Assembly (NCBI RefSeq): GCF_017086365.1
Contig: NZ_CP070969.1
Span: forward strand, 1,116,001-1,180,000
Direction: 5' to 3'
Source: Paenibacillus tianjinensis
Lineage (GTDB): Bacteria; Bacillota; Bacilli; Paenibacillales; Paenibacillaceae
Length of the DNA: 64,000 nucleotides
Numbering within the stretch: position 1 is the stretch's first letter; the number at the start of each line of letters is the position of its first letter. The translations under genes were made by a program, and so were the position numbers. This document shows positions 26,067 to 32,594 of this stretch, piece by piece. Under the pieces are notes generated by a model. The model searched no databases and was not told the DNA's origin. It saw only the letters and a list, made by a program, of their open reading frames with translations.

Positions 26067-26696
26067 TTACCTTTTTAGGGCTCCGGCGTATTTGGGATAC
26101 AGCTGACGGATACAATCCGGGCAGATGTCATGGGTGAATTGCAGGGATAGCTGGAACTGAAGATAACGTTCGACCGATACCCATTCCTCTTTGCTATTCC
26201 GGACGGATTTGCAGGAGGCACAGATCGGAACAAGGCTGCTGGAGAGATGCCGGGGACGCAAGGGATGGCAGACGCGGACAGGATCAGCCGGGCGGATCTC
26301 GCCAGGGCCGCTGTCATGTATGGAAAGTGCGAGTGTCTGCAACCCGGCAGACTGCCCGGTCAGAAGCGGAAAGGCGTCCAGGCGGAATACTCTGCCCGCC
26401 TTATCAGGGGTGAGGAGGATGAATTCTGAGCTTGTGACCAGGCGCCCGCCCTGAAGGATATGCTGTATGGACTCGTTCAGAGCTGTGAGCTGGACAGGGA
26501 TCGCGATCCACTCTTCAAAAAGCTCCAGGTAATGAGCTCCAATCCGTTCATTTGCTGGAGAGAATCCATAGGAATGGCGGAATTCCTTCCAGCGATCACT
26601 GATAAATATGATGAATCCATAGCTGTCGATAGCAAGGAGGTTATGTGGGAGAGTGTTAAGTAAAGAGGTAAGGGAAGAAGATAAGCTCAATGGCAA
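26067..26696 (-). CDS. PAS-like sensor protein with C-terminal CxxC/CPDC motif
   Basis: The 209-residue protein starts at TTG 26696 with AAGGAG eight bases upstream. The N-terminal half is PAS-like (NTLPHNLLAIDSYGFIIFIS, then WKEFRHSYGF). The C-terminus carries a four-Cys motif, PICASCKSVRNSKEEW then FTHDICPDCIRQLYPKY, that follows PAS or receiver domains in many bacterial signalling proteins and may bind metal or sense redox. No kinase, cyclase or HTH output is present, so it may work with a partner. It is the last gene of a regulator cassette between two identical tRNA-Leu genes. Confidence 0.65.
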   Translation of the reverse strand: MPLSLSSSLTSLLNTLPHNLLAIDSYGFIIFISDRWKEFRHSYGFSPANERIGAHYLELFEEWIAIPVQLTALNESIQHILQGGRLVTSSEFILLTPDKAGRVFRLDAFPLLTGQSAGLQTLALSIHDSGPGEIRPADPVRVCHPLRPRHLSSSLVPICASCKSVRNSKEEWVSVERYLQFQLSLQFTHDICPDCIRQLYPKYAGALKR

Positions 26697-26731
26697 GGTT
26701 ATCGCTCCTTGAATTCTTGCAGGATGGGAAG

Positions 26732-26929
26732 TTAAGATGGAGGCAGGCCCAGAAGCTGCGAAATCTGACGGCGGTAGCGCTCAGCCTTCCGTGTGCCATG
26801 GATTAGATTGGACAAGCGATAAGGCGGAATTCCGTATAATTCACAGAATTTCTTCTGGTCCAGCTGCATTTCTGTCAGACGCTGTTTAATAGCCCAGCCA
26901 TAGGGGGTCACGGGACGTTTGCTGTTCAA
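26732..26929 (-). CDS. Small XRE/Cro-type HTH protein
   Basis: The 65-residue protein is one helix-turn-helix domain: GWAIKQRLTEMQLDQKKFCE then LYGIPPYRLSNLIHGTRKAE. It starts with TTG at 26929, six bases after AGAGGTGA on the minus strand. It is divergent from another XRE gene at 27072, with an AT-rich gap that contains repeated TTACGT motifs. It is likely a DNA-binding regulator of this cassette; autoregulation is inferred from the layout. Confidence 0.75.
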   Translation of the reverse strand: MNSKRPVTPYGWAIKQRLTEMQLDQKKFCELYGIPPYRLSNLIHGTRKAERYRRQISQLLGLPPS

Positions 26930-27005
26930 CAGGCTTCACCTCTTATCGACCATCTAGCACTATGGTATAATAGCGTACAATAATATTAACTAATTATATA
27001 CTTTT

Positions 27006-27041
27006 TTACGTCATTTTACAATATAAATTACGTTATTACGT
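27006..27041. promoter_or_regulatory. Three TTACGT repeats between divergent XRE genes
   Basis: TTACGT occurs at 27006-27011, 27028-27033 and 27036-27041; the last two lie in tandem 8-bp units. Placed 31-66 bp before the XRE gene at 27072, they are candidate operator half-sites for one of the two regulators. Confidence 0.45.
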
Positions 27042-27071
27042 GAATATGATGTAGTGGAAGGCGGTTGGCCG

Positions 27072-27437
27072 ATGTCATCTATATACGAGCGGATAGAATT
27101 CCTAATTAAGCAAAAGGGGCTTACGAAGAAGTCCTTCTGTGAGCAATTGAATATTAGCACAGGCAATATGGGAGATTGGAAAAGGGGGAAGTCCACGCCG
27201 GGAACCCATAAGCTGATCGAGATCGGCGCTTTTTTTCATGTGAGTCTGGATTGGCTGATTCTGGGCAAAACTACAGCTGAAACGGTGCGCGAAGGCGGCG
27301 GGGAGTATTCGTCTGCCCAAATGCGGCAACACAGTTGCCAAACTGAAGAGCTGCTGCCCAACGAGCAGGAGTTCATCAAGGAATATATTGAATTTACCCG
27401 GTACCGCAGGCAGAAGCAGGCCGACGGAAATTCCTGA
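27072..27437 (+). CDS. XRE family transcriptional regulator
   Basis: The 121-residue product has an N-terminal HTH: IYERIEFLIKQKGLTKKSFC, then LNISTGNMGDWKRGKSTPGT and FHVSLDWLILGK, the classic XRE/phage repressor pattern. The C-terminal 50 residues are a charged helix region ending EFIKEYIEFTRYRRQKQ. The ATG at 27072 fits the GGAAGGCGG site; GTG at 27054 does not. Similar proteins are common in mobile or phage-derived segments, which agrees with the duplicated tRNA-Leu genes around it. Confidence 0.82.
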   Translation: MSSIYERIEFLIKQKGLTKKSFCEQLNISTGNMGDWKRGKSTPGTHKLIEIGAFFHVSLDWLILGKTTAETVREGGGEYSSAQMRQHSCQTEELLPNEQEFIKEYIEFTRYRRQKQADGNS

Positions 27438-27445
27438 AGGGTATC

Positions 27446-27474
27446 TTTACATTTTGTGAAATCCGTTTTATAAT
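27446..27474 (+). promoter_or_regulatory. Promoter of the second tRNA-Leu
   Basis: TTTACA (27446-27451), a 17-bp spacer and perfect TATAAT (27469-27474) lie 46 bp before the tRNA. The second copy therefore has its own strong promoter. Confidence 0.75.
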
Positions 27475-27519
27475 ATTGAATGTTGGCCTCCGACAAAGCT
27501 TTAACATTGTACACACCGC

Positions 27520-27602
27520 GCGGTAGTGGTGGAATGGCAGACACGCTATCTTGAGGGGGTAGTGGGTGTATACCCGTGGAGGTTCGAGTCCTCTCTACCG
27601 CA
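27520..27602 (+). tRNA. tRNA-Leu (anticodon GAG), second identical copy
   Basis: The sequence is identical to 25930-26012, including the variable arm; anticodon GAG is at 27553-27555. Identity runs 86 bp (to 27605) and then stops abruptly on both sides. Confidence 0.96.
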
Positions 27603-27612
27603 TACTATGATG

Positions 27613-27655
27613 AAACCTGAAATTCCTTGATTGCTAAGGGATTTCAGGTTTTTTT
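27613..27655 (+). terminator. Terminator of the second tRNA-Leu
   Basis: AAACCTGAAATTCCTT pairs with AAGGGATTTCAGGTTT and a run of T follows. It differs in sequence from the terminator after the first copy. Confidence 0.9.
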
Positions 27656-27730
27656 CGTTACTCTGCATCCAAGCTTTCCCGGCCCTGGTCGCTATCCTTA
27701 TTGTGCTCATGCAATGTGTTTTATTAGATA

Positions 27731-27780
27731 AAAGAGAGACGCTTCGCACATGGCAAATGCCGTATGTGAAGCGTCCCTTT
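27731..27780. terminator. Hairpin terminator downstream of gpx
   Basis: GACGCTT and AAGCGTC with inner CACAT/ATGTG form a bulged stem, A-rich on the left and TTTT on the right; read on the minus strand it ends gpx. Confidence 0.65.
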
Positions 27781-27803
27781 TGGGTAAGGATAATAAAATG
27801 TAT

Positions 27804-28283
27804 CTAGTCCAGCAGTTTAGCAATATCAGCCTCAATCTGATCCGGTGTGGTCTGCGGCGAAAACCGCTTCAGTACACGGCCCTCCTGGTCGACCAGGAAT
27901 TTGGTGAAGTTCCATTTGACACTCTTTGAGCCAAGCAAGCCCGGAGCTTCTTTGGACAGGTATTTGAAAAGCGGATGCGCGTCGTCGCCCTTTACATCAA
28001 CCTTTTCATACATCGGGAAGGTTACTCCGTAATTCATTTCGCAGAATTCAGCGATCTCCTCGCTTTCCCCCGGCTCCTGTCCGGCAAATTGATTGCTTGG
28101 AAAGCCGAGCACTTCAAAACCGCGGTCCTTGAATTTATCGTATACCTCTTGAAGCCCTTTGTACTGTGGGGTGAATCCGCATTTACTGGCTGTGTTCACG
28201 ACGAGCAGCACTTTACCTTTGTACTTCGACAGCGATTCTTCTTGTCCGCGCAAGGTGTTGGCTTCAAAATCATAAATGCTCAT
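27804..28283 (-). CDS. gpx: Glutathione peroxidase family thiol peroxidase
   Basis: This 159-residue protein has all family marks: GKVLLVVNTASKCGFTPQY with the peroxidatic Cys at about 36, FPSNQFAGQEPG with the catalytic Gln, and WNFTKFLVDQEG with the catalytic Trp-Asn. Bacterial members carry Cys, not Sec, and usually use thioredoxin as reductant to remove hydroperoxides. It is divergent from ohr, another organic peroxide defence gene, and an OhrR-like half operator lies 29 bp upstream. Confidence 0.94.
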   Translation of the reverse strand: MSIYDFEANTLRGQEESLSKYKGKVLLVVNTASKCGFTPQYKGLQEVYDKFKDRGFEVLGFPSNQFAGQEPGESEEIAEFCEMNYGVTFPMYEKVDVKGDDAHPLFKYLSKEAPGLLGSKSVKWNFTKFLVDQEGRVLKRFSPQTTPDQIEADIAKLLD

Positions 28284-28311
28284 GAATCTGGCCTCCCGAA
28301 TATAAATTTAT

Positions 28312-28326
28312 CACAATTTAATTTTA
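28312..28326. promoter_or_regulatory. Possible OhrR-type operator between gpx and ohr
   Basis: CACAATTTAATTTTA matches 13 of 15 bases of the TACAATTNAATTGTA unit known from the B. subtilis OhrR operator. It lies just upstream of gpx and 128 bp from ohr. Confidence 0.4.
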
Positions 28327-28453
28327 CACCATTTATCACAGGATGCAAGCCGCTGAGGTGTGACAACATTGTATTTTCGTTTCAAATAATGACCATTGTT
28401 TAAGGTTTAAGTATGCGCGAATAAAAAATAGGTTCAAAAGGAGAAGATCAACA

Positions 28454-28888
28454 ATGACAACATTGAAAATGAAGGCTTTGTACACAGCTACAGCTACAGT
28501 CCGCGGCGGACGTGAAGGTTCTGTGGAATCGTCGGACGGTGCTTTGAAGCATGACTTGAAAATGCCCAAGGAGCTAGGCGGACCTGGAGGCAATGGCACC
28601 AATCCGGAGCAGCTGTTTGCGGCAGGGTATGGAGCCTGTTATGAGAGTGCACTTGCCAATATTGCCCGTAAAGAGGGCGTGAAGCTTCAGGATGTGGTGG
28701 TTACTTCCAACGTGCTGATCGGCAAGGACGAAAGCGATGGAGGGTTCAAGCTGGCGGTGAAGCTGGATATCAGCCTGCCGGGCATTGAACGTGCGAAGGC
28801 GGAGGAGCTTGCGGCAAAAGCACATGAATTCTGTCCATACTCCAAAGCGACCCGCGGGAATATTGAAGTTGAATTAAATGTAATCTAA
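28454..28888 (+). CDS. ohr: Organic hydroperoxide resistance protein Ohr (OsmC superfamily)
   Basis: The 144-residue protein reduces organic and lipid hydroperoxides with two Cys: the peroxidatic one in GYGACYESALAN (about 61) and the resolving one in HEFCPYSKATRGN (about 127). The N-terminal TATATVRGGREGSVESSDG and NPEQLFAAGYG are typical of Ohr rather than OsmC. AAAAGGAG is upstream of the ATG. No ohrR gene lies in the window; control is inferred only from the operator-like site near gpx. Confidence 0.94.
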   Translation: MTTLKMKALYTATATVRGGREGSVESSDGALKHDLKMPKELGGPGGNGTNPEQLFAAGYGACYESALANIARKEGVKLQDVVVTSNVLIGKDESDGGFKLAVKLDISLPGIERAKAEELAAKAHEFCPYSKATRGNIEVELNVI

Positions 28889-28982
28889 GAGCGGTATAAA
28901 CTCATATTCCTGGGAATAATGGCTAAATAGAGACGGATAGCAGATATGAGTAATAAATAGCGGGCGGCAGCGCGTACTTTGG

Positions 28983-29011
28983 TTGACATCACCCCCAAAA
29001 TTCTTTAATAT
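28983..29011 (+). promoter_or_regulatory. Strong sigma-A promoter before the small Cys-rich protein gene
   Basis: Consensus TTGACA (28983-28988), 17-bp spacer and TAATAT (29006-29011), 66 bp before the start codon. Confidence 0.8.
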
Positions 29012-29077
29012 GTCTAAGTATCTGTTAAAGTTGCGTGCGCTACTAAATACCAAAAATTTAAATAATGGGTGATGAAG

Positions 29078-29356
29078 ATGTCTTACAGACCGAAAATTAC
29101 GAATGTGACCAAAGCCAGCAGCAATGATAAAGAAGGCTTGTACGAATTTATTATTAAGACTGCTGACGGAACACAGTGCCGCGCGTTCTACAGTCGGTTT
29201 CCGGAATGGAAAATGACGAACATCAGCCGCCTGCTTAAAACCCCATGCCCGGTTTGCCGTAAAGATTTCATCTGCAAATGCATGGAAGCATTCACAGCTG
29301 ATTTTGAAGGACAAATGATCGGGGACGAATGGATCGACAAGGCGATTGCCGAATAA
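29078..29356 (+). CDS. Small Cys-rich protein, hypothetical
   Basis: The 92-residue protein has a CPVCRKDFICKC cluster (about 65-76), which could bind zinc or iron, between a beta-rich N-terminal part (LYEFIIKTADGTQCRAFYSR) and an acidic C-terminus. The ATG at 29078 is five bases after GGGTGA; upstream GTG/ATG codons at 29069 and 29072 overlap that site. It has a near-consensus promoter, so it may be well expressed. I do not recognise the family. Confidence 0.7.
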   Translation: MSYRPKITNVTKASSNDKEGLYEFIIKTADGTQCRAFYSRFPEWKMTNISRLLKTPCPVCRKDFICKCMEAFTADFEGQMIGDEWIDKAIAE

Positions 29357-29463
29357 TTAAACGGACGGACGAATGAGAGCGCGGGAGCTATCCCGCGTTT
29401 TTGTTTTCCTTGAATTAGGTTAGGTCCATTAGGATATGCTGAGCAAACAAGGGAGTGTGGAAT

Positions 29464-29883
29464 ATGGAGCAAAGGCATGGAGGAGGAGAAGGGCAAGCGG
29501 TTGTACTGATCGACGGTGTATGCCATCTTTGCCAGGGGCTGGTCCGCTTCATTATTCCGCGGGATCCCGGGGGCATACTTAAGTTTGCAGCTCTGCAGAG
29601 CGAAGCTGGGCGTGAACTGCTGAGTACTGCAGGCCTTGAGACAGACCGGCTAAACACAGTTGTGCTGCTTGAGAATGGCAGGTTTTATACAGAATCATCT
29701 GCTGTGCTGCGCATCGCCCGCAGGCTGCGTTTTCCGTGGCCAGCCGCCTATATTTTCATTCTTATGCCTCTTCCGCTGCGCAACGCCGTATATCGGTTTG
29801 TAGCAAGGAACCGTTACCGCTGGTTCGGGCGTGATGAGCAATGCCTGCTTCCTACGCCGGATATCCGGAAGAGATTTCTTTGA
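29464..29883 (+). CDS. DCC family thiol-disulfide oxidoreductase-like protein (DUF393)
   Basis: The DxxCxxC signature is seen as DGVCHLCQGLV (about 17-27), then KFAALQSEAGRELL, TVVLLENGRFYTESSAVLRI and YRWFGRDEQCLLPTPDIR, a full DCC/DUF393 set in 139 residues. The fold resembles thioredoxin and membership implies redox activity, unproved. ATG at 29464 is eight bases after GGGAG; GTG at 29455 overlaps the site. It ends at a strong bidirectional terminator. Confidence 0.9.
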   Translation: MEQRHGGGEGQAVVLIDGVCHLCQGLVRFIIPRDPGGILKFAALQSEAGRELLSTAGLETDRLNTVVLLENGRFYTESSAVLRIARRLRFPWPAAYIFILMPLPLRNAVYRFVARNRYRWFGRDEQCLLPTPDIRKRFL

Positions 29884-29894
29884 ATGTTAAATAG

Positions 29895-29927
29895 AAAGAA
29901 GCAGGGGAGTTCTCCCGCTGCTTCTTT
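29895..29927. terminator. Bidirectional terminator between DCC gene and copper-amine-oxidase-like gene
   Basis: AAAGAAGCAG pairs with CTGCTTCTTT, extended inside by GGGA/TCCC; A-run on one side and T-run on the other serve both converging genes. Confidence 0.85.
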
Positions 29928-29944
29928 GTGCTGGTTCAGATAAT

Positions 29945-31135
29945 TTATTTGGTGATTGCTTCTGCCGATAGCGGGTAGCTTTGAACAAGCTTCCATTTTC
30001 CGTCCGCCGACTTTTTCAGTGTAGTAACCATGGTGGTGCGGTTATCCTGGAATTGTGGTCCCTTAAGCTTCTTGGTCGTCTGCACTGAATATATGGCGGC
30101 TTCGTTACCTGTATAGGCGATAATCTTCGAGGATTCAATTACGGTTTGAAGATCGTAAGCCTGAAAAACTTGGCCTGCCATCACTTTGTTCTGCTCGTAG
30201 CCGGGGGAGGACTCGTCAATGGTAGACTGCACGCCTTCGAGATCCTCTTTGTTGGTGAAGTCAATATTTGCGGCAAATACAGCTTTGATCGCTGCCTCAT
30301 CTGCCTGCGGCACAGTAACGGCTGCATTCAGAACCTCTCCCGGAAGGCTATATTTAATAGCTTGAACCTGCACATTGCTGATTTTCCAGCCGGAATCCTT
30401 GGAACTGCGGGTTAGGGAATAGACATTCTCCGACTGACTGTTCGGCATGAACGGACCGCTGACCTTTTCGGAGGACTCAATGGTATGTACGGTCACTTCA
30501 TTTGTTTTTACATCGATAATGTTCATCTGATCTACCGTATTTTTGAGATCGTAGGTAGCGTATTGTTCCTTGAGCTGCGGGCCAATCTGAGCCAGAGGGG
30601 ATTTGGAATCAATGAGGCTCATGAATCCGTCATAGTTCTCTTCATTAGAATAGGATACATACTTTTTGAAGAAATCAGCAATCTCTGCCGTGTCCACAGA
30701 GCTCTGGAGGCTGGTGATCTCAACGGTTCTGGTAGTAGCATTCCAGACCACGTTGTTGCCGGTGGCTTCACTTACAAACCGGACCGGTACATAAGTGACG
30801 TTATTAACCATCTTGGGAGCGGTTTGCAGCGGTTTGATGATTCCGTTAATGCTCGCATTTTTGCTGCCGATCTGCAGCTTGATGGTCAGGCCTTCCTTGG
30901 TGGCGGTTATCGTGCTTGTCTTGGCGTCAAATACCAGTTTCAAGCCCAGCTTCTCGAAAATTGGCCGCATGGGAACGAGGATGGAGTGCCCGTCATTCAG
31001 GGGAGCATTGGTTGTCGTCAAGTTAAGCTTTTGCTGGTCAATTTGGACTGAGATGGGTTTTTCTGCTGCGGATGCGGACAAGCTGATAGCGCTGGATAAG
31101 GTGAGTACAGCAATAAATCCGGGTAGTATTTTCAT
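29945..31135 (-). CDS. Secreted protein with copper-amine-oxidase N-terminal-like domain
   Basis: ATG at 31135 opens a 396-residue protein with a signal peptide (MKILPGFIAVLTLSSAISLS, cut near ASAAE). Residues about 30-125 are the copper amine oxidase N-terminal-like (stalk) domain: GHSILVPMRPIFEKLGLKLV, then VNNVTYVPVRFVSEATGNNV. This domain is a wall-associated repeat in Paenibacillus and needs no amine oxidase activity. The C-terminal two thirds hold two related SnoaL/NTF2-like units, each around FKKYVSYSNEENYDGFMSLI or FAANIDFTNKEDLEGVQSTI, suggesting an internal duplication. AAGGAG is 11 bases before the ATG. Confidence 0.85.
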   Translation of the reverse strand: MKILPGFIAVLTLSSAISLSASAAEKPISVQIDQQKLNLTTTNAPLNDGHSILVPMRPIFEKLGLKLVFDAKTSTITATKEGLTIKLQIGSKNASINGIIKPLQTAPKMVNNVTYVPVRFVSEATGNNVVWNATTRTVEITSLQSSVDTAEIADFFKKYVSYSNEENYDGFMSLIDSKSPLAQIGPQLKEQYATYDLKNTVDQMNIIDVKTNEVTVHTIESSEKVSGPFMPNSQSENVYSLTRSSKDSGWKISNVQVQAIKYSLPGEVLNAAVTVPQADEAAIKAVFAANIDFTNKEDLEGVQSTIDESSPGYEQNKVMAGQVFQAYDLQTVIESSKIIAYTGNEAAIYSVQTTKKLKGPQFQDNRTTMVTTLKKSADGKWKLVQSYPLSAEAITK

Positions 31136-31287
31136 TTGCGGGAAATCTCCTTTTTTAATAATAGTTTTGGTTAGATAATGTCTGCCATCTGATATTATAA
31201 CCGAGAAATACCTCTTGGGTATATATCCCATTTTGGATATGCCCTGCCAGAAAATCAGGAGCTAGCCGCCATACGATAAAAAAATTA

Positions 31288-31316
31288 TTGCTGCTCTACT
31301 GCATATATGCTACTAT
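31288..31316 (+). promoter_or_regulatory. Promoter of tad cluster 1
   Basis: TTGCTG (31288-31293), a 17-bp spacer and TACTAT (31311-31316) would start transcription near 31323, about 100 bp before the first tad gene and just upstream of a terminator hairpin. Confidence 0.65.
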
Positions 31317-31343
31317 AGCTGTAAATTAAAGGATTAACAGCGG

Positions 31344-31392
31344 AAGCACCGTTCAATGACCGTATCTCACGGTTATTGGCGGTGCTTTTTTT
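31344..31392 (+). terminator. Leader terminator (possible attenuator) of tad cluster 1
   Basis: AAGCACCG (31344-31351) pairs with CGGTGCTT (31380-31387) and an inner CAATGACCGT/ACGGTTATTG extends it to about 19 bp around an ATCTC loop with one bulge; TTTTTTT follows. No plus-strand gene ends upstream, since the neighbour is divergent, so the hairpin sits in the leader of the tad transcript. Confidence 0.8.
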
Positions 31393-31424
31393 GTTGTCTC
31401 AATTACAGAAAGGAGAGTGGCTTC

Positions 31425-32594
31425 ATGGCGGCGAGAATTGTACTGGCCGTGCGCGAGAGTCAATACATTGAACCGTTGCTGCATTATATCCATCACAGTG
31501 AGTATGGTGAGCTGTTGCGGGTATCAGCGTTCAGCAGGCCGGAAACCTTTATGGAATTTATGAAAAGCGAAGAGACGGTAGATGCGGTCGTCGGAGATCC
31601 CTTCTTCATTGAAGCCTGGCTGGTGGAAGGGAAGAATACGGTTCCGTGGGCGGTCCTTAGTGAGGATGGCCGAACATTAGGCAAGAGTGCTAATCTGGCT
31701 GGCGGCATGGTCATAGCGAAATACCAGTCGCTTCCCGCACTTCTCGAATCCATACTACAGCTGTGTGATGTGGTGCGATCCAGGTCATCGTCCGCGGGTA
31801 GAGAACAGACTTTCATACTCGGAGTGGTCTCGGCGACGGGCAGCAGCGGCAAAACAACGCTTGCGCTCAATATGTCCAAACAGCTTACGGATCTAGGGCT
31901 ATCTGTATTTTATTTAAATCTTGAAAGTGTGGATAGCAGCGGATTATTTGTGCCGGTGCCGGCCGGGAACACACCAGGACTGGAACGGTTGCTTTATGAC
32001 CTCAAGGCATGCCGGGGGGAAGGGGGCAAGAACAATGCAGGGAGCATTGAGCTGGGAAGATATGTAGCCAGGTATGACCGCCTGCGCTGTGATGCATTCA
32101 GACCCGTTGAGAACTTCAAAGAGATGCTCCAGATGACCCGGCAGGATACGCTGGATTTATTGGACCTGTTGGCTGCAGCCGGAAGCTATGACCTCGTGAT
32201 CATTGATGCCGGCAGTATTGAAGAGGAACGGACTCTGGCTGTATTACAGCGGTGCGGGATCCTGCTATGGATGCTCAGAAACGATGAGGCAAGCATGTAC
32301 AAAACCCTAAGGTGGCTGGAGCATGGCAGCCATTCGCATTCCGGCTGGCCGCCGGATATTCAGGAGAAGAGCCGGTTTGTACTAAACTTTGCGGCGGATT
32401 CAATGGAGGGCACATCGGTTCCTGAAGGCATTAAGCTGGATGGTCTGCTTCCTTATATCCCGTCCTGGGCCTTACGGCATCATGTTGAGCTCTGCCTCAG
32501 TTCTCCGCAGTTTATGGCTGGCGTTCAGCAGCTCTGCGAAGGAATCATAGAGCCGGCATTACCTCTCGTGTTTACAGGTAATCTGCATGAATGA
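31425..32594 (+). CDS. TadZ/CpaE-like pilus assembly ATPase (cluster 1)
   Basis: The 389-residue protein has an N-terminal receiver-like region and a ParA/MinD-type ATPase domain with Walker A SATGSSGKTT (about 135-144) and YDLVIIDAGSIEEE as the Walker B region. TadZ proteins mark the assembly site of Tad pili at the membrane. ATG at 31425 has AAAGGAG upstream; the longer reading to 31356 runs through the leader terminator and is rejected. It is the first gene of the operon and overlaps cpaF by eight bases. Confidence 0.85.
   Translation: MAARIVLAVRESQYIEPLLHYIHHSEYGELLRVSAFSRPETFMEFMKSEETVDAVVGDPFFIEAWLVEGKNTVPWAVLSEDGRTLGKSANLAGGMVIAKYQSLPALLESILQLCDVVRSRSSSAGREQTFILGVVSATGSSGKTTLALNMSKQLTDLGLSVFYLNLESVDSSGLFVPVPAGNTPGLERLLYDLKACRGEGGKNNAGSIELGRYVARYDRLRCDAFRPVENFKEMLQMTRQDTLDLLDLLAAAGSYDLVIIDAGSIEEERTLAVLQRCGILLWMLRNDEASMYKTLRWLEHGSHSHSGWPPDIQEKSRFVLNFAADSMEGTSVPEGIKLDGLLPYIPSWALRHHVELCLSSPQFMAGVQQLCEGIIEPALPLVFTGNLHE

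Noticed and set aside
31356..31424. Upstream extension of the TadZ-like gene
   Set aside because: It crosses the leader terminator; the ATG at 31425 has AAAGGAG in the right place.
31320..31424. c-di-GMP riboswitch in front of tad cluster 1
   Set aside because: The leader is only about 100 nt, has no GEMM core, and shows only the terminator hairpin.
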